Below, piece by piece: positions 51,891-60,446 of a stretch of DNA of 64,000 nucleotides (within the stretch, counting starts at the first letter, position 1; the number at the start of each line of letters is the position of its first letter). The stretch comes from Gordonia malaquae NBRC 108250. GTDB lineage: Bacteria > Actinomycetota > Actinomycetes > Mycobacteriales > Mycobacteriaceae. Under the pieces are notes generated by a model. It was not told the DNA's origin. It did not search any database and worked only from the letters and a program-made list of their open reading frames with translations. Made by a program: the position numbers and the translations under genes. The stretch is from positions 62,001 through 126,000 of the forward strand of contig NZ_BAOP01000013.1 in the NCBI RefSeq assembly GCF_000344135.1. Reading direction: 5' to 3'.

Positions 51891-52394
51891 GTGATGACTG
51901 ATCCCGACGGCGTCGAGCCTGACAAAACGAACACGCCCCTTGGTGAGGGCTCGCCCGATTCGAGTGAGTCGAAGGTTCCCGACCCGCAGTTCGGGCAGGG
52001 GCAGTTCGGTGCGCCGCAGCAGGGATACGCCCAGCAGGGATACGTTCCGGGTCCAGGGCAGGGCTACGTCCAACCCGGATTCGCGCAGCCGGGTTACCCG
52101 GTGGGGCCTCCTCGTGCCGCGCAGCCCGACGACTATCTCGTGTGGGCGATCCTGTCGACCGTGCTCTGCTGCCTGCCGCTCGGGGTGGTCTCGATCGTCA
52201 AGTCGACATCGGTCGGCAAGTTGTGGGCCATGGGCGACTACGCGGGCGCTCAACGGGCCTCTGACGATGCGAAGAAGTTCGCGATCTGGAGCGCCGTCGC
52301 AACCGCGGTGATCTACGTCGTTGTGATCGTCGTGTACGTCGTGTTCTTCCTTGTCCTGTTCGAGACCGGAAGACGCTCGGGCACGTCGCTTTGA
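51891..52394 (+). CDS. CD225/dispanin-like membrane protein (first of two)
   Basis: 167 residues. A Gly/Gln/Tyr/Pro-rich tail (1 to about 80) precedes a CD225 domain with two membrane helices: YLVWAILSTVLCCLPLGVVS, a loop with VGKLWAMGDYAGAQRAS and a second helix of mostly Val. CD225 is the domain of interferon-induced IFITM proteins; bacterial members have no firm function. The GTG at 51891 is about 10 bases after GAGGGGA; the ATG at 51894 is possible. The stop overlaps a possible TTG start of the next gene. Confidence 0.8.
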   Translation: MMTDPDGVEPDKTNTPLGEGSPDSSESKVPDPQFGQGQFGAPQQGYAQQGYVPGPGQGYVQPGFAQPGYPVGPPRAAQPDDYLVWAILSTVLCCLPLGVVSIVKSTSVGKLWAMGDYAGAQRASDDAKKFAIWSAVATAVIYVVVIVVYVVFFLVLFETGRRSGTSL

Positions 52395-52399
52395 GTGTC

Positions 52400-52855
52400 A
52401 TGCCCAACGAGAGTCGACGGTCCCCGCTTCACCGTCGAATGTCGGCGATCGCCAATCATCGAGTGCTCACGCCCGTCCTCGGGGTGGGAGTGGCCGCAGG
52501 GGTCTCGGCGCTGGTGATGATCGGCGATCCGACGACACCCGGTGGGTTTCTGCCTCCGTGTCCGACGAATGCCCTTCTGCATGTCAACTGCCCCGGATGT
52601 GGATCGACGAGAGCGCTTTACAGCCTGCTGCACGGCGACATTCCGGCCGCACTGCACTACAACGCGCTCGGAGTGATCGCGATGGTGTTGATCGTCGTGG
52701 CCTTCGTGATGCATGTCGTCGGTCTCTGGCGTGGCCGAAAACTGCGCAGCTGGCAGCATCTGCGATACACGCCGTGGATTGCACTGGCGGTGACGGCCGT
52801 CTGGTTCGTCATCCGAAATCTTCCGTTTGCGCCCTTCTCTGACCTGAAAGTATGA
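52400..52855 (+). CDS. DUF2752 membrane protein
   Basis: 151 residues with three to four membrane helices. The DUF2752 signature PPCPTNALLHVNCPGCGSTR is at about 55-75 (Cys-Pro then Cys-Pro-Gly-Cys-Gly). Function unknown. It lies between two CD225 genes, 5 bases from the next start, and is probably in the same transcript. A TTG at 52391, overlapping the upstream stop, is the alternative start. Confidence 0.8.
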   Translation: MPNESRRSPLHRRMSAIANHRVLTPVLGVGVAAGVSALVMIGDPTTPGGFLPPCPTNALLHVNCPGCGSTRALYSLLHGDIPAALHYNALGVIAMVLIVVAFVMHVVGLWRGRKLRSWQHLRYTPWIALAVTAVWFVIRNLPFAPFSDLKV

Positions 52856-52861
52856 ACGCAC

Positions 52862-53500
52862 ATGACTGAACCGAACGACCCGCTGGACAAAGACGCTGAG
52901 AAGCAGCCGGACGACGGCTGGGCCGCATATGACGAGACCCAAGTCGGCAAGCTGTCGCTGGAGAAGAACGAGTCGGCTGACCCCGAGGCATACGCGCAGA
53001 CCATGTTCAACGAGGTGCCGCCGGTGGCCCCGCCTTACACTCCGGCACCCGACCCGTTCGCCCAACCGGAGAGCGCTGCCCCGCCTCAGTACGGCCAGCC
53101 GCAGCCGCAGTACGGCGTTCCCCAACCTCAATTCGCTCAGCCACAGTACGTTCAACCCCAGTTCGTGCAGCAGTATCAGCCGATGGGTTTCGGCCAGCCG
53201 ATGCCACGCACCGCGCAGACGTCGGCGATTCTCGCCACGGTGTTCGGGGGTCTCCTGGTCGTCGGCTGCTACACGACACTCATCGGGCTCGCCCCGCTGA
53301 TCTTCGGCATCATCGGGATGACCAAGTCCAGCTCGGTGACGAGCTTGTGGGGCATGGGCCAGTACGACGCCGCGCGCCATGCCGCACTCGAATCAGAGAA
53401 GTACGCGCGCTGGGCGTGGATCAGCATGGCGATCGGGTTCGCCGTGGTTGTCCTGATCATCGTCCTCGTCATCGCGATAGCAGCCGCGAACTCCAATTGA
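52862..53500 (+). CDS. CD225/dispanin-like membrane protein (second of two)
   Basis: 212 residues. The N-terminal about 110 residues are acidic and then rich in Gln, Pro and Tyr with QPQYG-like units. The CD225 domain follows: AILATVFGGLLVVGCYTTLI, a loop with SSVTSLWGMGQYDAARHAAL and a C-terminal helix rich in Val/Ile. It resembles the first copy in domain but not in tail sequence. Last of the three-gene set. Role unknown. Confidence 0.8.
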   Translation: MTEPNDPLDKDAEKQPDDGWAAYDETQVGKLSLEKNESADPEAYAQTMFNEVPPVAPPYTPAPDPFAQPESAAPPQYGQPQPQYGVPQPQFAQPQYVQPQFVQQYQPMGFGQPMPRTAQTSAILATVFGGLLVVGCYTTLIGLAPLIFGIIGMTKSSSVTSLWGMGQYDAARHAALESEKYARWAWISMAIGFAVVVLIIVLVIAIAAANSN

Positions 53501-53519
53501 CCAGGCCGGGTGGCGTCGA

Positions 53520-53942
53520 TCAGTACTGGACGCCGCTGAGGTTGCGGGCGTACGCGACCCGGTTGTAGACGTCCATGACGTTCGACGGGTCGAAGACCGG
53601 GACTGACGTCGTGTGCATGAATCCGCCGCTGGTCACCGTCACCTGGACGAAACCAGTCGTCCGGCGTTCTTTCGCGAGTAGGAAGAAGAGGCTGAACAGG
53701 CAGACCACGAACGCGCCGACGACTGCACAGACGATCGCCCACGTCGGAATCTCCTCCGATGTGTGCGACATGTCGGTCACGTGCCAACTCGCGCCGGCGA
53801 TCGGCGCGGTCCCGCTCGGCGTGACGATGTGCGTCTGAGTGCACGAGATGTCGCCGATGGCCACCAGCGGAGGCGCCTGCGGAGTCGGCTGCTGGAAGCC
53901 GTTGTTCTTCTCCCACGGATTCGGCGGGTACGGGCTGGTCAT
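53520..53942 (-). CDS. single-helix membrane protein of unknown function
   Basis: 140 residues: a Pro-rich start (TSPYPPNPWEKNNGFQQP), one membrane helix at about 69-90 with Cys (WAIVCAVVGAFVVCLFSLFF) and a C-terminal beta-rich part, TGFVQVTVTSGGFMHTTSVP. No family recognised. The tail resembles the neighbouring membrane proteins in composition but the gene is on the other strand. It is 48 bases downstream of the GCS2 gene and may share its transcript. Confidence 0.62.
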   Translation of the reverse strand: MTSPYPPNPWEKNNGFQQPTPQAPPLVAIGDISCTQTHIVTPSGTAPIAGASWHVTDMSHTSEEIPTWAIVCAVVGAFVVCLFSLFFLLAKERRTTGFVQVTVTSGGFMHTTSVPVFDPSNVMDVYNRVAYARNLSGVQY

Positions 53943-53990
53943 GGCGGCTATCGTACGGCCTGCGCTCCTCCGGCCGGATGACAACCCGTT

Positions 53991-55499
53991 CTACAGTGGC
54001 CAGTTGTGCACCGGCTCGCCTTCGTGCATCAAGGTCTTGTAGTCGAGCAGCATGCCGTGGAGTGCTTGTCGGCGCGTCTCGCCCGCCTCCTCGCGAGCGA
54101 GCACGGCGCGACGCTGCCACACCGAGCCCGTCTGTTTTGTGACGCACCGACCCTCGATGACGCCGAGATAGCGGCGCTTGGCCTTCTCCGACACCCCGAA
54201 CGACGTCAGGCCCTTTTCGGCGAGCGGGAGGAGGCGGCGCAGCGTCAACTCGTCGGGGCTCACCCACCCGATGTTGGGCCAGTACAACTGGGAGTCGAGG
54301 CCCCACTGGGCTCCGGCGGCGAGGTTCTCGCGCGCCGCGTCGAACGACATCTGCGACCAGAGGGGACGGTCCGACTCGACGAGCCCGCGCACCAGACCGT
54401 AATAGAACGCGGAGTTGGCCATGATGTCGACGACCGTAGGGCCGGCCGGCAGCACACGATTCTCGACACGAAGATGCGCTTGCCCGTCGACGACGTCGTA
54501 CACCGGCCGGTTCCACCGGTACACGGTTCCGTTGTGCATCCGCAGTTCGTCGAGGTCGGGGATGCGGCCCGCATCGAGTTCGTCGATCGGGTCGATGTCG
54601 GTCGACACCGGCAGCAGTGCCGGGAAGTAGCGGGTGTTCTCTTCGAAGAGGTCGAAGATCGTGTTGATCCATCGTTCGCCGAACCACACGCGCGGCCGAA
54701 CACCCTGGTTGCGGAGTTCGAGTGGTCGGGTGTCGGTGGCCTGTTCGAACACTGGGATGCGGGTCTCGTGCCACAGCGCCTTGCCGGAGAGGAACGGAGA
54801 ATTGCCCGCCAAAGCCACCTGGATCCCCGCGATGGCCTGCGCTGCGTTCCAGTGAGCAGCGAAGTCCTCCGGGGCCACCCGCAGGTGCAACTGCAGTGAC
54901 GTGCACGCCGCCTCCGGCAGGATCGAGTCGGTCGTCGTCAACAGCCTCTCGGCGTTGAACGGCTCCGACAGCGGGACGCCGGTGATGTCGAGTTCGAGGT
55001 CCTCGCCGCGAGCGGCGAAGATCTGCTCGTTGAGCAGGCTGTAGCGAGGATTCGTCGAGATCCACTGCCCGGCGAAATGCTCGTGCCGCAGTGTCGGCAG
55101 CATGCCGATCATCAGCAGGTGATTGCCCGTCGACGCGGCACGTGCCTCAGCGCGGTTCAACGACGTGCGCAACATCTGCTCCAGGCTCACCGTGTCGCCG
55201 CCGACAAAAGGTCGAGGCGACACGTTGATCTCGATGTTGAACTGACCCAGCTCGGTCTGGAAGTCGGGGTCGGCGATCGCCTCGAGAACACGGGCGTTCG
55301 CCATCGACGGCTCCGCGTTCTCGTCGATCAGATTCAGCTCCACCTCCATACCGAGAAGCGGTTCCGGGGGCCGACCGTGGTCGGTGAACAGGCCGTCGGC
55401 CAGCATCCGCGCGATCGCGTCGGTGCCCTTCGACACCTGCGACCGGAACCGCACCCGATCGGCGCCGCTGAACTTCTGATGGTCGACTTCCGCACCCAT
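53991..55499 (-). CDS. glutamate-cysteine ligase family 2 (GCS2) enzyme
   Basis: 502 residues. The GCS2 fold is shown by LLGMEVELNLIDENAEP (about 50, with the metal-binding Glu) and FNIEINVSPRPF (about 90). The family joins glutamate to the amino group of cysteine or another amine with ATP. In mycolata members make gamma-glutamylcysteine for ergothioneine (EgtA) or act on unknown amines. No egtBCDE genes are near, so EgtA is not supported. A 41-base palindrome lies upstream. Confidence 0.78.
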   Translation of the reverse strand: MGAEVDHQKFSGADRVRFRSQVSKGTDAIARMLADGLFTDHGRPPEPLLGMEVELNLIDENAEPSMANARVLEAIADPDFQTELGQFNIEINVSPRPFVGGDTVSLEQMLRTSLNRAEARAASTGNHLLMIGMLPTLRHEHFAGQWISTNPRYSLLNEQIFAARGEDLELDITGVPLSEPFNAERLLTTTDSILPEAACTSLQLHLRVAPEDFAAHWNAAQAIAGIQVALAGNSPFLSGKALWHETRIPVFEQATDTRPLELRNQGVRPRVWFGERWINTIFDLFEENTRYFPALLPVSTDIDPIDELDAGRIPDLDELRMHNGTVYRWNRPVYDVVDGQAHLRVENRVLPAGPTVVDIMANSAFYYGLVRGLVESDRPLWSQMSFDAARENLAAGAQWGLDSQLYWPNIGWVSPDELTLRRLLPLAEKGLTSFGVSEKAKRRYLGVIEGRCVTKQTGSVWQRRAVLAREEAGETRRQALHGMLLDYKTLMHEGEPVHNWPL

Positions 55500-55547
55500 G
55501 ACGTCATGGTGCCGGAAACGGGGACGCCGACGCGGCCGTTCGCCCTA

Positions 55548-55588
55548 ACCTGTCGTTCGGTGTCACCAGGTGACACCGAACGACAGGT
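55548..55588. promoter_or_regulatory. 41-base perfect palindrome between the GCS2 and PHP genes
   Basis: Two exact 20-base arms (55548-55567 and 55569-55588) flank a single central base; the inner part reads GGTGTCACCAGGTGACACC. It sits 48 bases upstream of the GCS2 start and 34 upstream of the PHP start. It could form a cruciform or be a large operator for both. Confidence 0.8.
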
Positions 55589-55622
55589 CGGTGTCGTCGC
55601 GCTGTGGAATAGCATTCGAGGA

Positions 55623-56480
55623 ATGATGACCGCGGACCTGCACGTGCACACTCACTTCTCCGACGGCACCGACACTCCGGAGGAGTTGTTCGCCGCGGCG
55701 CAGGCGGCGGGGCTGACGACGCTCGGGCTCACTGATCACGACACGTCCAAGGGGTGGGAGCCGGTCGCCGCGGCGGTGCCCGCAGGTATGCGAGTCCTGC
55801 CCGGAGCGGAGTTCTCCACGAAGCACCCGGCAGCCGACAGGTCGTTGGTGTCCGTCCACCTGCTCGGGTACCTGTTCGATCCGGCATCGCCCGCGATCGT
55901 CGCGGAATGGCAGCGGATGAAGGACGACCGACGACTTCGTGGCGAGAGGATCGTCGAGAAGCTGATCGCCGCCGACTACACGATCGACCTCGCTCGGGTT
56001 CGTGAGATCGCCGGCCCGAGCAACATCGGACGACCGCACATCGCTCGTGCGCTCGTCGAGGCCGGTGTGATCTCCACGGTCGGGGAGGCGTTCAGCGGAC
56101 TGCTCGACGACGACGGCGACTTCTACGTCGCTCTGCGCTCCACGACGCTGCTCGAAGGCATCACGATGATCAGCGAGGCCGGGGGAGTCCCCGTCGTCGC
56201 GCACCCCCGTGCCCGCGCGGCGGCCGGGGTGTTGACAGCGGAGGTGCTCGAAGAACTCGCCGACCGGGGACTGCAGGGCATCGAAGTCCGCCACCCCGAC
56301 CACGACGACGCCGCGCGCGCGGAGCTCGGCGGAATCGCAACCGACCTGCGTCTGTTGCAGACCGGATCGAGCGACTATCACGGCGGTAACAAGACGCTCG
56401 TCATCGGACAGGAACGCACGTCCGACGACGTCGTCGACGCGATCATCGAACGCGGCGCCGTGGCGCCGTTCGTCGGTTGA
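55623..56480 (+). CDS. PHP-domain phosphoesterase (RNase AM/YciV type)
   Basis: 285 residues. The four PHP metal motifs are visible: DLHVHTHFSDGT at the start, LTDHDTSKG, PVVAHPRARA near residue 195 and SSDYHGGNK near 255. The family includes 3',5'-nucleotide bisphosphatase and the 5'-end-trimming RNase AM of E. coli. The ATG at 55623 begins MMTADLHVHT; a second ATG is three bases on. It is 5 bases from the next gene. Neighbours on the same strand are a sterol-carrier-like gene, then purF. Confidence 0.83.
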   Translation: MMTADLHVHTHFSDGTDTPEELFAAAQAAGLTTLGLTDHDTSKGWEPVAAAVPAGMRVLPGAEFSTKHPAADRSLVSVHLLGYLFDPASPAIVAEWQRMKDDRRLRGERIVEKLIAADYTIDLARVREIAGPSNIGRPHIARALVEAGVISTVGEAFSGLLDDDGDFYVALRSTTLLEGITMISEAGGVPVVAHPRARAAAGVLTAEVLEELADRGLQGIEVRHPDHDDAARAELGGIATDLRLLQTGSSDYHGGNKTLVIGQERTSDDVVDAIIERGAVAPFVG

Positions 56481-56485
56481 CGACG

Positions 56486-56884
56486 ATGGGGCCGAGGGAC
56501 AAGGTCGACGCGGCGCAGACCAGGGCCGCGGTGCTCGCCGTCGCCGACTGGTTGCGCGACGGCACGCTGCCGACTCCGCCGCGTCCCGCGCTCGCCGCAG
56601 CCGTTCGAACCACCGCGCGGACCGTGGCGCAGGACGCGCCGGGCAACTCCGTCGAGCTTCGGGTGCCGCCGTTCGTCGCGGTGCAGTGCATCGAAGGCGT
56701 CCGCCATACCCGGGGAACACCGCCGAACGTCATCGAGACCACGCCCCGAACGTGGCTGCTCCTGGCGACCGGACTCGCCCGGTTCGACCACGCCGTGGAC
56801 ACCCACGAGGTGAGCGTGTCCGGGCATCGGGCAGGCGACGTCGCAGCATTCCTGCCCGTGGTCCCCCTCAAACCTCAGGTGTGA
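56486..56884 (+). CDS. sterol-carrier-like protein (Rv0807 position)
   Basis: 132 residues. It has an N-terminal helix and a C-terminal beta-rich part (NSVELRVPPFVAVQ, then TWLLLATGLARFDHAV), consistent with the bacterial sterol-carrier-like fold. In M. tuberculosis Rv0807 occupies the same place, just before purF. Lipid binding is not proven; it may have another role near purine genes. ATG 56486 is chosen over the in-frame TTG at 56477 that overlaps the PHP stop. Confidence 0.68.
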   Translation: MGPRDKVDAAQTRAAVLAVADWLRDGTLPTPPRPALAAAVRTTARTVAQDAPGNSVELRVPPFVAVQCIEGVRHTRGTPPNVIETTPRTWLLLATGLARFDHAVDTHEVSVSGHRAGDVAAFLPVVPLKPQV

Positions 56885-56971
56885 CGTTCCCGGCTGAACT
56901 TCTGTGGAACACCGGGTGGAAGGTACCCTTGGGAAACGCCCGTCCAGCCCACGAAACCGGAGCGTCGCATC

Positions 56972-58540
56972 GTGACTGACCTGTCGATTCATTCTCGCAA
57001 TCTGCTGGATACGCAGCAGCCTGACGACGTCTCCGAGAACGAACCCCGCGAAGAATGCGGAGTGTTCGGTGTCTGGGCGCCGGGCGAGGACGTCGCAAAG
57101 CTCACCTACTACGGGCTGTACGCGCTGCAGCATCGCGGTCAAGAAGCCGCAGGCATCGCCGTCGGCGACGGCTCGCAGGTCCTCGTGTTCAAAGACCTCG
57201 GACTCGTCAGCCAGGTGTTCGACGAGCAGACGCTCGCGTCGATGATCGGCCACGTCGCCGTCGGACACTGCCGCTACTCGACCACCGGCTCGACCACGTG
57301 GGAGAACTCGCAGCCCATCTTCCGGCACACCGACGCGGGCAGCGGCGTTGCGCTCGGCCACAACGGCAACCTCGTCAACACCGCAGAGCTCGCGGCGCGC
57401 GCCCGTGATCTGGGCCTGTACGGCCCGTCCGACCGCGCGGCCGCATCGTCGGACTCCGACGTCGTCGGTGCCCTCCTCGCGCACGGCGCGGCGGACAAGA
57501 CGCTCGAGCAGGCCGCCGTCGAGCTGCTGCCGACGCTCAAGGGCGCGTTCTGCCTGACGTTCCAGGACGAGACCACGCTGTACGCGGCACGCGACCCGCA
57601 CGGCATCCGCCCGCTGTCCCTCGGTCGGCTCGATCGCGGTTGGGTCGTCGCGTCGGAGACCGCGGCCTTCGACATCGTCGGCGCGTCGTTCGTACGCGAC
57701 ATCGAACCCGGCGAGCTGCTCGCCATCGACAACAACGGTGTCCGCAGCACTCGTTTCGCCGAGGCCACACCCAAACTGTGCGTCTTCGAGCACGTCTACC
57801 TGGCTCGCCCGGACAGCGTGATCCACGGTCGCTCCGTTCACTCGGCGCGCGTCGACATCGGCCGCCGTCTCGCCCGCGAACAGCCTGCTGTCGGAGACCT
57901 CGTGATCCCCGTCCCCGAGTCGGGCACCCCGGCCGCGGTTGGATTCGCGCAGGAGTCCGGGATCCCTTACGGCCAGGGCCTGATGAAGAACGCCTACGTC
58001 GGTCGCACGTTCATCCAGCCGTCGCAGACCATCCGTCAGCTCGGCATCCGGCTCAAGTTGAATCCGCTCCGCGAAGTGATCCGCGGCCGGCGTCTGGTGG
58101 TCGTCGACGACTCGATCGTGCGCGGCAACACCCAGCGAGCTCTCATCCGCATGCTCCGTGAGGCGGGTGCCGCGGAGGTCCACGTCCGCATCGCGTCCGC
58201 GCCCGTCCGGTGGCCCTGCTTCTACGGCATCGACTTCGCGTCTCCTGCGGAGCTGATCGCCAACGGCATGGAGTCGGAAGAGCACATGGTCGACGGCGTC
58301 CGTCAGGCGATCGGCGCCGACAGTCTCGGCTACATCAGCGTCGACGAGATGATCGCCGCGACTGGCGAGGAGCGTTCCAACCTCTGCGCTGCCTGCTTCG
58401 ACGGCAAGTACCCGATTGAACTGCCGGGCGAGACCGCGATGGGCAAGGCGGTTCTCGAAACGATGATGTCGAGCGATGCCGCCCCCGCAGATCCGCTGAT
58501 CGCGCAGAACGACAACGTCAGCGCCGTGATGCGGCCGTGA
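56972..58540 (+). CDS. purF: amidophosphoribosyltransferase PurF
   Basis: 522 residues. CGVFGVW after a short propeptide-like start: the catalytic Cys29 in the context NEPREECGVFG suggests it is freed by cleavage, as in other PurF enzymes. The glutaminase domain is followed by the PRPP-binding motif RRLVVVDDSIVRGNT near residue 375. It makes phosphoribosylamine from PRPP, the first committed step of purine synthesis. GTG start. purM follows. Confidence 0.94.
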   Translation: MTDLSIHSRNLLDTQQPDDVSENEPREECGVFGVWAPGEDVAKLTYYGLYALQHRGQEAAGIAVGDGSQVLVFKDLGLVSQVFDEQTLASMIGHVAVGHCRYSTTGSTTWENSQPIFRHTDAGSGVALGHNGNLVNTAELAARARDLGLYGPSDRAAASSDSDVVGALLAHGAADKTLEQAAVELLPTLKGAFCLTFQDETTLYAARDPHGIRPLSLGRLDRGWVVASETAAFDIVGASFVRDIEPGELLAIDNNGVRSTRFAEATPKLCVFEHVYLARPDSVIHGRSVHSARVDIGRRLAREQPAVGDLVIPVPESGTPAAVGFAQESGIPYGQGLMKNAYVGRTFIQPSQTIRQLGIRLKLNPLREVIRGRRLVVVDDSIVRGNTQRALIRMLREAGAAEVHVRIASAPVRWPCFYGIDFASPAELIANGMESEEHMVDGVRQAIGADSLGYISVDEMIAATGEERSNLCAACFDGKYPIELPGETAMGKAVLETMMSSDAAPADPLIAQNDNVSAVMRP

Positions 58541-58659
58541 CCGTAGTCGGTCACGACAAGAGATTCCACCGAGCACTCGGGTAGCGTGAGTGCGATGAGC
58601 ACGGCGGACGGCCTTGACGGTCGGCGTCGAAGAACACGATGTGTAGGAGAAGTACGACG

Positions 58660-59751
58660 ATGACGGACGGGTCTGCCGCCAACCAGGCATCCGGGGGCGG
58701 TGCGTCGTACGCGGCCGCCGGTGTGGACATCGATGCGGGTGAGCGCGCAGTCGAGCTGTTCCTGCCGCACGCGAAGCGGGCGACGCGACCCGAGGTCCTC
58801 GGCGGCCTCGGCGGATTCGCCGGACTGTTCTCGCTGAAGGGCGACTACCGTGAGCCGGTGCTCGCAGCGTCGAGTGACGGCGTCGGCACCAAGCTGGCCG
58901 TCGCGCAGGCGATGGGCATCCACCACACCGTGGGCCGCGACCTGGTCGCCATGGTCGTCGACGACCTCGTCGTCTGCGGCGCCGAGCCCCTGTTCCTCCA
59001 GGACTACATCGCCGTCGGCAAGGTGATCCCGGAAATGGTCGCCGACATCGTCAAGGGCATCGCCGACGGTTGTGTCGACGCAGGCTGTGCCCTCCTCGGC
59101 GGAGAGACGGCCGAACACCCGGGCGTCATGGAAGACGGCCACTACGACATCTCGGCGACCGGCGTCGGTGTTGTCGAAGCCGACGACATCCTCGGTCCCG
59201 ACCGCGTGCGGCCGGGTGACGTCGTGATCGCGATGGGCTCGTCGGGTCTGCACTCGAACGGCTACTCGCTCGCCCGCAACGTGCTCCTCGAACTCGGTCA
59301 CCTCGACCTCGAGGGCCACGTCGAGGAGTTCGGACGCACGCTCGGTGAAGAGCTCCTCGAACCGACCCGCATCTACGCCAAGGACTGCCTGGCACTCGCC
59401 GCAGAAGCCGATGTCCGCACGTTTGCGCACATCACCGGTGGCGGCCTCGCCGACAACCTCGGGCGAGTGCTCCCGGTCGGCCTCGAGGCGGTCCTCGAAC
59501 GCAACTCGTGGACGCCCGCCCCGATCTTCTCGATGATCGCGCAGCGCGGCCGCGTCGAGCGCCTCGAGATGGAGCGCACGTTCAACATGGGCGTCGGCAT
59601 GGTCGCGATCGTCGCGCCTGAAGACACCGACCGCGCTCAGGCCGTTCTCACGGCGCGCCACGTCGACAACTGGGTGCTCGGATCGATCACTCGCGGCACC
59701 GATGGGGCCGCAGGCCGCGCCGAGCTCGTCGGCGACCACGCGCGCTTCTGA
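58660..59751 (+). CDS. purM: phosphoribosylformylglycinamidine cyclo-ligase PurM
   Basis: 363 residues. SYAAAGVDIDAGERAVELF at the start, ASSDGVGTKLAVAQ (ATP/Mg site), LLGGETAEHPG and ITGGGLADNLGRVLP are PurM hallmarks. It closes the imidazole ring of AIR from FGAM. ATG 58660 has AGGAGA 9 bases upstream. Its 120-base gap from purF carries no terminator, so the two may be one transcript. Confidence 0.94.
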   Translation: MTDGSAANQASGGGASYAAAGVDIDAGERAVELFLPHAKRATRPEVLGGLGGFAGLFSLKGDYREPVLAASSDGVGTKLAVAQAMGIHHTVGRDLVAMVVDDLVVCGAEPLFLQDYIAVGKVIPEMVADIVKGIADGCVDAGCALLGGETAEHPGVMEDGHYDISATGVGVVEADDILGPDRVRPGDVVIAMGSSGLHSNGYSLARNVLLELGHLDLEGHVEEFGRTLGEELLEPTRIYAKDCLALAAEADVRTFAHITGGGLADNLGRVLPVGLEAVLERNSWTPAPIFSMIAQRGRVERLEMERTFNMGVGMVAIVAPEDTDRAQAVLTARHVDNWVLGSITRGTDGAAGRAELVGDHARF

Positions 59752-59831
59752 CCTGTTCCGACCGTCCTCCGGAGTCCGCCCTCGCTTGTCGATCAGACCC
59801 AGCCCGGTCGTCGATCAGGCCCGGCCCGGTC

Positions 59832-59884
59832 GTCGAGCGCAGTCGAGACGTTCGCGTTGTTCGGCCCCTCGACTGCGCTCGGGG
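59832..59884. repeat. dispersed CCCGAGCG-type repeats, inverted pair
   Basis: GAGCGCAGTCGAG (about 59835-59847) and CTCGACTGCGCTC (about 59868-59880) are exact complements, so the pair can fold. The second belongs to CCCCTCGACTGCGCTCGGGG (59865-59884), the inverse of the elements at 30256 and 38836. Confidence 0.65.
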
Positions 59885-59938
59885 AGCGGGATGGTCGAGC
59901 GTGTCCTTCTCCGGTCGTCGAGCGTGTCGTTGACGCGG

Positions 59939-59983
59939 ATACGAGAGCGGGCCCGGTCGGAATGACCGGGCCCGCTCTCGTAT
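59939..59983. terminator. 20-base perfect hairpin after purM
   Basis: Arms 59939-59958 and 59964-59983 are exact complements over 20 bases with a 5-base loop (GGAAT). It is very GC-rich and has no T tract. Confidence 0.75.
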
Positions 59984-60098
59984 GCATGACTGTTCCGTTC
60001 AGCACTCACCACGGGACGTTCGGGCGCGCGGAAACGAGAATTCTCATCGCGTCAGAATGCGTGGAACGAGGTGAGGGGAGGAATCGAGTGTGCGCGCC

Positions 60099-60284
60099 TC
60101 AGGCGCGGTGCCACTCGTCTTCGCTGTTCCGGGAGTCGTCGTCCGACCAAGTGTCGGTCGTGTACGACTGCCCTTCACCGTTGGACAACTCGCGCTGCAA
60201 GCTGTCGAAGTCGGTGTTCGGAGCAGAGTACTTCAGCTGTCGAGCAACCTTCGTCTGCTTTGCCTTAGCCCGGCCGCGGCCCAT
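60099..60284 (-). CDS. DUF3073 protein (Rv0810c type)
   Basis: 61 residues, highly charged. It starts MGRGRAKAKQTKVARQLKYS, the DUF3073 signature, and ends in an acidic tail (TDTWSDDDSRNSEDEW). Function unknown; it is conserved in actinobacteria next to purM. ATG 60284 follows GAGGGGG. The basic start suggests nucleic-acid contact, which is inference. Confidence 0.82.
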   Translation of the reverse strand: MGRGRAKAKQTKVARQLKYSAPNTDFDSLQRELSNGEGQSYTTDTWSDDDSRNSEDEWHRA

Positions 60285-60305
60285 ATGGGACCCCCTCGCA
60301 CAATG

Positions 60306-60335
60306 ACGGGGCGGCCATCGTGGTGGCGGCCCCGT
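60306..60335 (-). terminator. hairpin between ygfZ and the DUF3073 gene
   Basis: ACGGGGCGGCCA (60306-60317) pairs with TGGCGGCCCCGT (60324-60335) apart from one mismatch. It lies in the leader of the DUF3073 gene and 112 bases after ygfZ, and could end the ygfZ transcript or act as a leader structure. Confidence 0.4.
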
Positions 60336-60446
60336 TCTATTCGTTAGTAATTCTCGTACCAGCAGTCTAGCGCGTGCTGACGACAAAAGCTCCTCAGGCC
60401 CGAGTGTGGGGTGGCGAGAGACGTCACATCTGGGACGAGAGCGAGG

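Larger units (their letters stand above)
59752..60098. other. gene-free repeat-rich gap between purM and the DUF3073 gene
   Basis: This 347-base gap has no gene. It carries two units of CCCGGTCGTCGA (near 59803 and 59826), two dispersed CCCGAGCG elements, and a long terminator hairpin at 59939-59983. After 59984 I see nothing further. Confidence 0.6.

Noticed and set aside
53991..55499. EgtA (ergothioneine synthesis) as the identity of the GCS2 protein
   Set aside because: The fold is right, but none of egtB, egtC, egtD or egtE is adjacent, and family-level sequence cannot separate EgtA from other GCS2 ligases.
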